A stretch of 64,000 bases of DNA from Annona cherimola (Eukaryota > Streptophyta > Magnoliopsida > Magnoliales > Annonaceae). The notes under the pieces are model-generated. The model had not been told where the DNA came from and searched no databases. It saw only the letters and a list, made by a program, of their open reading frames with translations. Where the stretch lies: NCBI GenBank assembly GCA_030490835.1, contig CM059972.1, positions 10,632,264 to 10,696,263 on the forward strand, read 5' to 3'. The translations under genes and the position numbers were made by a program. This document shows positions 33,401 through 44,020 of the stretch, one piece after another. Within the stretch, counting starts at the first letter, position 1, and every line of letters begins with the position of its first letter.

Positions 33401-36400
33401 GCCCTGCAATGAGAGTATTGTAGCAGTAAAGGATTAGCTGCTTTGTGATGTGGTTTGTTGGGGGCACAGGGAATTGAGGGTACTGAAGCCAGGTTGATTC
33501 TTGGGCACTTGCTGCATTTTTGATGAGGTTGGGGGTTCAGATCCTCTGATAGGGTTTGGAGATGGACCTGTGATAGGTTTGATCTTTCTGGGAATGGATG
33601 AACCACCTTGAATGGTTCTAAAACCATTGGTATTATAGAGGATATAGATACACTGGGAAATATATCCAATTAGAATGAAAACATGAGCTGCTAAAGTGAC
33701 ACTGGTGTGTGCAATGGATTTGCAGTTTCAAGAAAAAAAGTACATATTTATTATAAATTCCTTGCGATGGCCTCTTGGAGTGTTAAATTAGTTTAGCAGA
33801 TTGGGAAGCCATTGCTCTTATATATATATATATTAAAAAAAAAATTAGCAAAAAGGGGAAAAGGTCTTGCTTGATTGTGTCTAATGATTTCTTCTGCATT
33901 GGCTTAAGCAAGGCAATTTTTTGTGATACTAAAAGACCAAAATTTATCAACCATGTCTGTTATCCCCATACCATTCCATTTCTTTGACAGTCATGTTCAT
34001 TTATAAGTCTGAAGACCTCAAATGTTACAAAGCAGCATCATGGATGCTATGATTGGTTCAAATCCTCCAAAGCTTCACTCTTATTCTTATCACACCTCTA
34101 TTTCAGTTATTTTCCCATTTGAGAAACTACTGATCTACCTTTTGCACAGGTACTCTGTCATGTTATTCCTTCCTTGGTGAAGCTGCGGAAAGAAGGCTTG
34201 GATGGATATGAGAAGATCAAGGGTTATATGTGTGTCTAGTTATTCCTCTTAAGCAGTGAGACAAGTTCTTATTCTGCAGTCATATTATCTCACCTCTTCT
34301 TGAGGGAAATCTAAATTTTGAAGTGTGGACAACTTTTGGTGACCTTTTTCAGATGGTGGATCTCACTTGGTTTTGCAACACTAGAGGCTGTAATCCTTGC
34401 TTGCTACTCTCTTCCTTATTCTATTTATGCATCTAGTCACAGGTATCACATTCCTCACTTTCTTTTTGAAACTTATATATATTTTAAAGTTTCTATGATT
34501 GATAATGAAAATTATTGCAATTATTTAATGGCAGTTATTGTAATAGTTCGATTCATTTATTTAGACCAAAAAATTATCAGTTGGGAGTCAACTTATTAAC
34601 TGACAACTAGCTTATTCCTGTGATTGAGCCCACATCTAGCCTATGCTGATTTGTTGGTTATCTGCGTAACTGATCAGTTCATTGATCAACAGTGATTGGA
34701 AGGGTCATTCTGATCTTGGGGCAGTGTTTAGAATTGACTTTTCTCAATTTACTCCTCAGGAGGTAGATATATGTGCCACTTGGATCATACTAACCGTCTA
34801 TCCCTTACTTCTATGTGTAGCCTTTAACTGATCTTATGACTTCCAAAAAATAGGATTGAAACTTCCTTCAAAGAGCAAAATCTGGTACGAAACATCAACA
34901 GCCTTATTCAAAATGATGATGAAACTCTGACAAAAAATCACTTTGCCAAGATTTTATTGGGGATTAATTGGAAATCTGAACAATGGGCCCAACAGTGATT
35001 CAATTAAGAAAACCATAGATTTTGTCCAAATGGCCTAATTCAAAATATTGAGGAAAATCAAAGGAAGAATCACTCCCCAAGATTTTATTGGAGAATTTAC
35101 TGGAATTCTAGAAATCCAACAGTAATTCATTTAAGCAAATCCTTGCTCTTGTACAAATGACTTTTATCACTTTAGGTTACTTCTCTTGCAATTACGAGCA
35201 CTCAACGAGATCTTTATATGATGAAAGAAGAGGAACAACAGATTCCTTATCTCAGCTGTCCATTCATTTCTGTAGAGAACTAACCCTGTTGGCCAAGGGT
35301 CGACCAATTAGATTGTTTATTGTACAGATCATCCCTTATGAGAGATTTCTCTCTCCTAATACTCCCTGTATTGTATTTATCATACTACAAACTATCAATA
35401 ATCTGGAATAAGTAACAGTTGATTGTGATAGAGGGTGCTTGCGCTTCACATAGAGGAACTGTTGGTATGAATACCATCTTATTCAAATTATAATCTGTGT
35501 GTACCGTTTCTTCTCTTTCTGATTTTGCTCTTCTTTCTTTAGAAATCCACTAACATTCTAAAGTAGCTCTTTTGCAAGTCTAGACATTTATTGCTCTTTC
35601 CTTTCAAAATTGCACTATTTTGATGTTGATGTTATTATACTTCATACAGATTTTTGGAATGTATTGACAGTAGTAGGAACGAAGTTCATCTAAATTTTCT
35701 TTAACATCTAGCATTTAAGTTTAGCATTTTATACATTTTGTTTTTCATTTAATTTTACAATACTTATGACCATGAACAACTTTTAATATGCAGATTCAAG
35801 CATGTGATGGTAACGAGTTTGTTATTGGTTTTTGGTGCAATGACTATGGCATGGATCTGCGACAAAGTATCAGAATCTGGATTTGGTAATTCTCTGTGAA
35901 TATTTTCATGTTTCCTTCCAACTTCTCTTTGTTATCGCTGATGCTGTGTATACTGGTTACTTCCTGCTGATTTTTTTTATACCTCGAAAACATCTTCCCT
36001 TTCTGCCATTTTAAATAAAATTTTCCTATAGTAATGTCATTGCTTTTGTATATTTTAAAGACCACCTATCAGCTGTAGGCTTAAGTTGTATGACTCTGTA
36101 ACTTGTTTCTGATTGTTTTCACTGTGTGGATGCTTCAGGGCAGGGGTCTTCACTAATTATATGTGCAGGAATTTTGACTGGCTACACAGATACTTTGTAC
36201 AAGATGCTATCGCAGCTTTCAGGTAGTTGACCAAATAAATTAGGAGCTTTAATTTGGGTGTCATCCTTTAAAGAGGATTTATGTTATTTTATGCATTAAA
36301 GTGTGAATGACATAATCCTTGTACTGAAAAGGATTTGCACTGAAAAGATTTCACATTTGTGCAATTAGGCTATCATTCTGCATTTATTTGCAATGCCATA

Positions 36401-39400
36401 GTGATGGATGCTACATAATTCTTAAAAATTTTAAGATCCTATCCGATGGATCATTATCACCATCCCCCTACATCATGCTTAACTTTATCATCTATGCTAC
36501 ATTCTCGTGGTCTATTCATGTAAATCTTGTGGCAAAATTTTGAAGCTAGCTGCCAATGTGATGTGGTCTTCTTTATCCAGCCTTGGATAGGGGTGCAACT
36601 CGGGCTCATGAAACTCGGGTTCACCTCAACCCTAACCCTAACCCTATTTGTAAAACTTCAACCCTAACCCTAACCCTAACCCTATTTGTAAACCTCAACC
36701 CTAACCCTATTTTTGAAATTCGAGCTCGGGTTGAGTTTCGGGTTGACATCTTCTATTAATATGTCTTTGTTACTTATCCTATATATAATTTTTTATCACA
36801 AATCTATTATATAAAAAATTTTAAAAAACAATTTATTGTATGAAATTAAGAAAAATTCAAATACCGCTTAAGAGTAGAAAGAAAGAAACTTGTTTTGAGC
36901 ATTCTCTTTGTATCAAGTAGAATATGGATTATGTGTAAACGTTGTCAATAAAATTGTATTATTAATCATTAATTGTATTTTTTTACTCCTCTATTGTTTT
37001 AAGCTTATTTTACAACTATAATTTTAAAGTTCTCATAAATTTTCCTGTTGGAAAAAAAGATCTCAAAAAAATTTAATATTTAATATCATAGGATTTCGTT
37101 GGTCAAAAGGCTTCAATAGAAAAGGCGTGAAGAGTAATTTTTTTAAAAAAAACTGTTGGACCTGTATCATAATGTAAATTGGGAATAGGTATTTTGTTGA
37201 AATCACTTAAGATGTTAGATTGTCTCGGCGATGAGCTGTCCATGCCTGCCATGCTGTACTCCTGTTGTCCATCATCCATCCATGAGTAATATGTTATTAT
37301 TATTATAATATAAATTATATATTTTATATAAATGCAAATTCGGGTTCGGGCTTGCCTGAACCCGAAACCTATTTGAATTCGGGTTCGGGTTCGGGTTGAA
37401 AAGTTCAGAGTTTCAACATTGTATTTTTTCGGGTTCGGCGGGCCGGGTTCGGGCTGAACCCGGCCCAAGTTGCACCCCTAGCCTTGGAGGCAAAGAGAGT
37501 AGCTCGTATTAGTTTTCTTTGATTACTTCTCTACTTCTTTATGGAATTGTAATACCAAACACCCCTTCAACTCTCCAGTCTCCAACACAATGCCCAAAAT
37601 CATTGCCTGAAATTTTTGGCACACTTTCTTCAAAATGTAAAAAAAAGGCTTTTCCTAAATATACTCACAACATTTCCAAAATTCCAAACATGCTCGCTAT
37701 GTTTGTATTTAATTCCAAAAACACTTATTTCATGGGTTAACGTTATTAGCTGATATGTGAAATTATGAATATGTGCATCAAATTTTGGATGAGATTGAAA
37801 AAATTGACCGCCATAACTCATTGATGCACTTATTGCGCATGAGCTCTAAATTTGGCAAGCCCTAATTTCATTTTTTTCTATTTAATTTATCTTTTATTAT
37901 TTTGTAACAGGGGTATTTTGGGCATCAATAAAAATTTAACTAATGGTTTTTGGTGGAATGAATATTTTTAGGATTAAATGCAAACTTAGTGGTTATATTC
38001 AGGATTTTTGGAAATGTTGTAGATATTTTTGGGATTAGGGCCAAATGTAGTGAGTATATTTGGGAAAAGCAGCCCCTCCCCACACAAAAAATAAAATAAA
38101 ATCAGGGGTTTCCTAAAATTTCGTTTCTTTAAAAAACTAATATGATGCAACTTTCAGCGCTTTGTGAGCCAACTAGTTGTGTAACTTTAAACTGGATGGA
38201 GGCTTCTAGGCTCATATAAGATTTGTTGTCATCCAATGCTTTGAATAAAACTTCTTTTGTGTGTTGAATGCGTTTGCAACTTGGTCTTTAGTATCTGATA
38301 TACTGATGCATTTGAGAAGCAGTAAACATGTGCCATCTGTCTGTGGAGTTTTGTTCAGGAAGCGGAATGAGTTGGTGGCCATACATTCCTGCCGTTTTGG
38401 GCATTTTTACTGTGGTCACTATGTGGGCTGTGTTGGTGACTGAGGGCTGCAGAAAAATCAAGCTTCAATATTATGCTTTTAAACTACCTTCTACTGCAAG
38501 GTTAGAACTAAGCCCCATTCCAGCTCCATAATTACAGATCTAAGTGAGCATATTCCTTATATTTTTTTAATCAATGTCTGTTTGATTTTGATGTACTAAA
38601 TTTGTTGGGTTTATTGCACAAATCTCACATGTAATTTGATTGGTCACTGTATGTTAGCAGTTAAATTAATTCTTTGGTTTCAATTTATATTTATATTTAT
38701 ATTTATCTTAATTTATCATAAAATTTTCATTGAAATTTGTCTTTTTTAAAAATAAAAAATCATATTTCCAGTAAAAAATGACATTATCTCTGATATGGCA
38801 AATAATATCCACAACCGTGTGTGTAGAATGGTTTGCTCAGGGTGAGATTATTTCCCCCCCGTGGCTAGTTAGTCATTTCTTCCCATTCAAAATTTACTGT
38901 AATTACAAATCCATTAAATCATTCTGTTAGACAAGGGCTGGTTTTGGAAATGCAATGGAGTTGGCTAGCATTAATTTTTCTTGTTTCTTCTTGGACAGAG
39001 ATGATTCCCCAATATCTGAGGTGGAGCCTTATATCCCTTTCAATATTAATCCACAAGGGATGCAGCCTGTCCTCACCACCACGTATCTCTTGGCATTTCC
39101 TAGTATTTTGGCAAGGTTATTTTCCCACCAACTGTATTGTGCGCATATTTTTAACTGTTCTGTTCTTTTTTTTTTTTTTTTTGCAAAAAGGATTTGGTCT
39201 CTCTCATTCTATTTCCATTTTCTACTTCTAATGCGGAGCATTTAAATTACAGTATCCTTGGTTCACCATTTTGGGAACGTGTGAAGGAGATACTTAATCC
39301 GGCCAATTCCATCGGTGCTGAACCATGGGTTTTCTATACAATATATGCATTTTTTGTCTTTCTCTTCAACATATTTGACATTGTAAGCATTTCTGAACCT

Positions 39401-41564
39401 TCTATCAAGTGCCTCAAAAAGTTGCATTGATATGCTCTGCGCATGGGTATTTATTTATTTTTTTTTTCTGTCGTCAAACGTTACTTCAAGAAATCTTTAT
39501 TTATTAGTTTGTTATTGATTACCTACACGAAGCTATTCAGACATCCTATTTAACTGTATTGGCCAAAATATATGTTATAGAGCTTTACAGAGATAAGTCT
39601 ACTAAGAAAAATAATGACAAATATTATTAAAATATGTGGCGATAATTAAAAGAATCAAGTGAATAACAGAAAATAGGTTGATTTATTTTATATGAAAGCT
39701 TAAACTGTGCTGTTTAGTCTCATGCCGACCCTTAAAAAAAAAAAAAAAAAAAAATTCAAATTTCCTGAAATTATCTTACCTTCCTCTTTCCCAACTGAAA
39801 TACTAGCTGCATCCAGCCTGATCAGCACCACCATTGCCCTATCCTTAGTTCATATGTTCAACACTTTGATGAAGGGGATAACTTTGAAGTTGATCTTGAG
39901 GTTTCATGTGGGGAAGAAGGTGAATTTTTTTTTCCTTTTTTTAGGTTCTAATGCTGAAGACGTGGTTTCCTGGTATGTCAAGGGGTATGATAAATGAGGT
40001 TTTGAGGATGATGCGAAAAGAAGAAGTCTGAAAGGAATTAGAGATATTGATTGCCCTGAGGTTGAGTTGAAGAATTTTGTAGATTTATGGTCGAATGCGC
40101 GTATAGTTGATGGGATAGTTTTCCAAAATGATTAGTAAAGGCAAGTCGGGTCCTGAAGGTGTGAGCTTTGAGGGAATTGCAATCGAGAGTCCCCATGCAG
40201 GCATACTCATGTACTGGGAAGTGGGGCTCCTGAGGATGGAAATGACTTATCCAAAGGAAATGGATAGTTCAATGAGTCTATTCCTTGAATACATTATGAA
40301 TGACAATTCACTGCAGCTAATTATTTGATCCTCAATCAAGTTCCTGAGGTTTAGCTTGCATGTCTAATTGTATGTGCTTGTATTTGATTATGTTTGAAAA
40401 AACCCAACAAAGTCTCTTTCTTAGCATATGATATGACTCAAACGCAGTTCTTTACTGGCATGTATTTAAGATGTGGCATTTGTTTATGTTGTCATGCATT
40501 GATTTGCACTTGCTAGTTGCTACATCAGTTATTTTGATTAAGTAGTTGCATGTGACTTTGTGCAGGCCAACCTGCCAAAAGAAATAGCTGATTACATGAA
40601 CAAGATGGGCGCCCGAATTCCAGGCATTAAGCCTGGGAGGCCAACAGTGGAGTACCTGGCAAAGATTCAGGCCTCAACACGTTTCTGGGGTAAGAACTCA
40701 GCCGCAAAATGAACTGAATGAATAAGCAATTTTCTCCCAAGTTTATTGTTCTTCTAGTTTATGGTTATTGAAACCAGTCTCTTCCTTTTGTTAAAAACGA
40801 TCCAGGTGGATTGCTATTAAGTACTTTGGCTACTTCCTCAACATTGCTTGATCATTATTTACGCCAATTTTCTCCCAAGTTTATTGTTCTTCTAGTTTAT
40901 GGTTATTGAAACCAGTCTCTTCCTTTTGTTAAAAACGATCCAGGTGGATTGCTATTAAGTACTTTGGCTACTTCCTCAACATTGCTTGATCATTATTTAC
41001 GCCGCATCAACGAGGGTTTTGCAATAGGCTTCACATCCGTCCTGATCATCGTAAGTCTTGAGCCAACTAAATTAAATTCTTTCTGTTATCCACATAGAGG
41101 ATCATCATTTAATATCCTATCTCTAAAAAGATGCATTACGCTAAACCTCAGAGATAGTGGCATGCACGTGTCAGGCAGGCATTTGCATGGGTATCTTGAT
41201 GCTGTGCAACATGCTTTCCCATTAGTAACAGTGTTTTTTCATAGTTGTTGGATCTAGATTGCTAGTTTATTAGTTTTTGGTAAGCATGAAATGGTTCTGA
41301 ATGCTAACGTTACAAGTATTAGTGGGAGGAAAGGGGCTGGGGATAGATGGAAGAGGGATGCATGGCATATAGTGCTGTGATTGCCTAAATAGAATTCACT
41401 TCAGATATCATCGGTTATCACACGAAAGTTGCTCTCATCAGTTCCATTTACTAATTCTAATGGTTTTTCCTTAGGTGGGCTCCATAATTGAATTGAGAAG
41501 ATCCTACCAAGCATACAACGTGATGCCTAGTTTGAGTAAAGTTTTGAGGCGTTATGGAGCTTAA
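30411..41564 (+). CDS. SCY2: chloroplast SecY2 translocase (SCY2)
   Basis: Thirteen exons: 30411-30474, 31479-31991, 33103-33191, 34150-34229, 34353-34442, 35794-35885, 36139-36222, 38359-38500, 38999-39115, 39253-39382, 40566-40689, 40944-41050, 41475-41564. They sum to 1,722 nt (573 residues), with phases matching at every junction. SCY2 is the channel subunit of the second plastid Sec system, which inserts proteins into the inner envelope. The first ~150 residues are a Ser/Arg-rich transit region; SecY homology begins at RRRLFVTAVLILASRVGYFIPLPG (broken here: RRRLFVTAVLIL, then ASRVGYFIPLPG). Later landmarks: LGISPQIAASIVMQVL, ICAGILTGYTD, GMSWWPYIPA, YAFFVFLFNIFDI, LPKEIADYMNKMGARIPGIK, QASTRFWGG, and the tail YNVMPSLSKVLRRYGA. 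The exon-12 splice site is duplicated, intron 7 contains an hAT element, and an upstream in-frame ATG (30357) could add 18 residues. Confidence 0.92.
30482..30550. repeat. poly-T and CT/CACTCT microsatellite in SCY2 intron 1
   Basis: A run of about 20 T is followed by (CT)n and then CACTCT repeats, immediately after the first donor site. It is intronic pyrimidine-rich sequence. Confidence 0.85.
34890..35156. repeat. imperfect tandem duplication in SCY2 intron 5
   Basis: Two related segments about 125-130 bp long follow each other: 'ttattcaaaatgatga...aagattttattgg.ga' and 'taattcaaaatattga...aagattttattggaga', each followed by an 'aaccaacagt.attca'-like stretch. They differ at many positions. 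No function seen. Confidence 0.55.
36588..37480. mobile_element. non-autonomous hAT-type element in SCY2 intron 7
   Basis: This 893-bp element has terminal inverted repeats TAGGGGTGCAACTCGGG and CCCAAGTTGCACCCCTA (17 bp, one mismatch). It is flanked by a perfect 8-bp target duplication GCCTTGGA (36580-36587 and 37481-37488), the hAT superfamily signature. Subterminal regions are GGGTTCGGG-type repeats in opposite orientation at the two ends, and 36628-36712 holds CCCTAA repeats. There is no transposase. A relative with the same ends is in the APL intron. Confidence 0.85.
36628..36712. repeat. telomere-like CCCTAA repeats inside the hAT element
   Basis: Three short arrays of CCCTAA (about 3, 4 and 2 units) are separated by 'tatttgtaaa.ctca'. 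They sit in the left subterminal region of the hAT-type element and arose with it or within it, so they do not mark a chromosome end. Confidence 0.8.
38681..38709. repeat. ATTTAT microsatellite in SCY2 intron 8
   Basis: Five or so units of TATTTA in a row; simple-sequence repeat within an intron. Confidence 0.75.
39383..40565. other. SCY2 intron 10
   Basis: A 1.18-kb intron with a poly-A run near 39733. The part 39770-40330 is less AT-rich and has short open frames (for example 40128-40328), but they show no recognisable protein family and lie between well-phased exons. It may be an old insertion. Confidence 0.5.
40727..41002 (+). repeat. perfect 138-bp tandem duplication across a SCY2 splice acceptor
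   Basis: Copies at 40727-40864 and 40865-41002 look identical base for base. Each contains the end of intron 11, the acceptor CCAG and the first 59 bases of exon 12. Only the second acceptor (AG at 40942-40943) joins to a frame that continues through exon 12. From the first acceptor (AG at 40804-40805) the frame runs through the second intronic copy to a TGA. Confidence 0.92.
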
Positions 41565-42420
41565 GTCCTCTATTCATTGATCGGTGATTGAGGTAAAATC
41601 ATTATTCTGTTCCCACAGAATCATTTGGTTTTCGCCATATTATCTGGGTTGTTTTTTGTTGGTAGGAGGATGCTGACTTCATTGTCCATCCAAAATACTG
41701 AAGCGCCTGTTATTGGATTGATTCTTCACGATCGTTTCCGACCCTGTACAGTCGCTGAGGTTACAAAACACATGGTTCACTTTGGGGGGTAAAGATCACC
41801 TTCAGGGCGATTATCTGATGGCAATCTTAGTCTGTAAAAGCGAGACCTCGCTTATGTAACAGTTTGGCTGTTTTCAATGATGCTTTTTTTCCTTCTTCTT
41901 ATGATTGTTTGATTTTGCGTAAGTAGAGCTGATTCAAGTTATATTCTCGGCTACAGCGCACCACCGTCGAATGTGCTTGCATCAGGAAGGATTTGGATGA
42001 GGAAGAATATCGTTGGATGATTTTTTTTTTTTTTTTTTTTTTTTCGAAGGCATATTCTCCTCCACTTACGCATTGCCTTACCCCCTTTTGGGCACCAGAT
42101 GCATGAGAACAAAAATGGCATTCGAAAACATTGGTTTAAGAATTCAAATTTTTTTTTTTTTTTTTTTTTTAATGATTCATGAAGTAGCTTTATTTTATGG
42201 AAAGCTCTGGCAGGATTTGCCAGAGAATTTCCCATTTAACTGAAAACATGCAGAGACACCATCCCGATTTCCATAGTAAAGGATGTAAAAGGGCAAAAAC
42301 TCGTGAACTAAAATTCTTCTCATAATCAGGAAAAAAGAAAGAAAAACCTGAACATGATCGTCTCTGTAACGTCTCATCACAAGGCACCTTCCACGTCAAA
42401 ACAAACAAGGACACAGCACT
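41565..42420. other. convergent 3' region of SCY2 and the GPI-anchored protein gene
   Basis: These 856 bp separate two stop codons that face each other, so they hold both 3'UTRs. Long poly-T runs lie at 42021-42044 and about 42149-42170, with a roughly 105-bp non-repetitive stretch between. No other gene is seen. Confidence 0.6.
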
Positions 42421-44020
42421 TCACCACAACATAACCATCATCAAGAGACCCAAGGACAAGAAAACAAAATGGCCATGAAGGCCAACAAGCTTGGGAACCA
42501 GAGCAGCAGCTGAGTTTGTAGATGTTGCAGGCGCATAATTTCCGGTGGGTGTACTGGTGCTTAGCACGACGACAATCCAGTCATCCTCTGCAGCAATTCC
42601 AGCCCCTGTGTACTGACTGTCATTTATATACTGGGAGTACTGGGATTTTGTGAAGTTTGTGAGCACAAGCTTGGAATCCAGGTTGGGGACGCAGGCAGGC
42701 ATGACCATCCCATCTCTTGTATTGGTTGCATTGAGATGGCATTTATCCAGGTATTTTGGGTAGTTGGGGAACTGGGTCTCTGTACCAGGAACAGTATCGG
42801 CACCAGTGCTGTTGGTGCAGGGTTGCTTCTCAAACTGATCTGCTATCTGTTCTGCCAAGCACTCGGCGTTTGTGTTTTGAATCAGAGCTGGTAGTTTCAG
42901 CGATGCTCTGTAGTCATTAATGCCTTGGAAAAGCCGGTCTTCAGCATCTGCATGTAGTAAAAACTGCTATCAGCATTTAAATGTGAGAGAAGCCATCCAC
43001 AACCCTTTTGCATGATGGTTGAAATGTTGAAGAGAGAACAGCAACAATTGCTATTCCCAGATCCATATATATATATATATGTATGTATGTATGTATGTAT
43101 AGCTTTTATAAATCTCAGACGGCTCGACAGGAAATAATAAAATCATCCTAGCTGCATGTTCATCAGATAATTCTTTTTCTTTTCTTTTTTAGAATTTTTT
43201 TTATCAGAAACGGGAAAAAAAAAAGGAAGTTTCTTAACAACTAGGCGTCTGGATTAAATGGCATGACAAAAAGCTGTGATTCGATCATTGGACTTGGGTA
43301 TTGTATCACGACCGCATCAGGGATGTACAAGATCTGGTTAAGAAGAAAAGCTCTCACAGGGTTTCCAGACCTCAATAGTTTGATGAAAGCAAAGAAAAAC
43401 AAACAATCCAGTCGAGGGATTTGCATCGCTCAATTCACAGATTGCGGTTAGCAGTACGCATCTACAAAAATATGTAGGGGGATGGGATGCGTCGCAACTA
43501 CATTGATGAACAATCGAACATACCCCCATTGTCATCTCATTTCGCAGCCAAACGAGGGATCCAATCCTCATTTTTTAAGCGGAACCAAAATTAACCAACC
43601 AGGTGAATCAATGAATCGAACACATCATCTCCATCGCCCAAAATTATACCCCAAAAACCCACATTTGGAAATCTTCCTCATACCAACATCTACGGAAATC
43701 AAAATGACAGAAATATAACGATTTTTGTCCCTTCGTGCTACTGTGATTAACCGGGAAGTCGTTAGTGAGGGAAAAAATCGATATGCGTCGAAACCAAAGA
43801 GTTTTCAGAGTAAAATGATAAAAAAAAAAAATATTTAAAAAAAAGAACGAAACGAAAACCGTGACAAAAAATCACGATTCTACAAGAAAACAAAGCTTAA
43901 GAAGAGATTAGAGAGAGATCAGAGAAAGATTGTACCATCAGCTTTAGCTGGGTGAGGGAGAAGATGAATGGAAAAAACGAAGAAGAAAGAGAAGAAGATG
44001 ATCGGAGAGAGTCTCGCCAT
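42421..44020 (-). CDS. GPI-anchored cell-surface protein, At3g06035/At5g19250 type
   Basis: Two exons on the minus strand: 43936-44020 and 42421-42947 (612 nt, 203 residues). The function of this plant family is not established; members are extracellular proteins tethered by a GPI anchor. Residues 1-27 form a signal peptide (MARLSPIIFFSFFFVFSIHL onward, ending AKA). The mature part starts D-DAEDRLFQGINDYRASLKL and includes the family motifs ECLAEQIADQF, QPCTN, GTETQFPNYP, ACVPNL, NFT.SQYS and GIAAEDDWIVVVL. Four or more NxS/T sites and conserved cysteines fit an extracellular location. The C-terminus is Ser/Ala/Thr-rich, then hydrophobic to the end (about 185-203), as needed for GPI attachment. 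The first exon encodes just the signal peptide, typical of this family. Confidence 0.88.
43068..43100. repeat. AT and ATGT microsatellite in the GPI-protein intron
   Basis: (AT)n is followed by about five ATGT units, within the single intron of the GPI-anchored protein gene. Confidence 0.85.

Noticed and set aside
36628..36712. CCCTAA repeats as a telomere or subtelomere
   Set aside because: Only short arrays, inside a transposon with target duplications, within an intron of a conserved gene.
37103..37468. 121-residue minus-strand open frame
   Set aside because: It is a translation of the GGGTTCGGG subterminal repeats of the hAT-type element.
39707..40328. A gene nested in SCY2 intron 10
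   Set aside because: Short open frames have no recognisable family, and the flanking SCY2 exons splice in phase across it.
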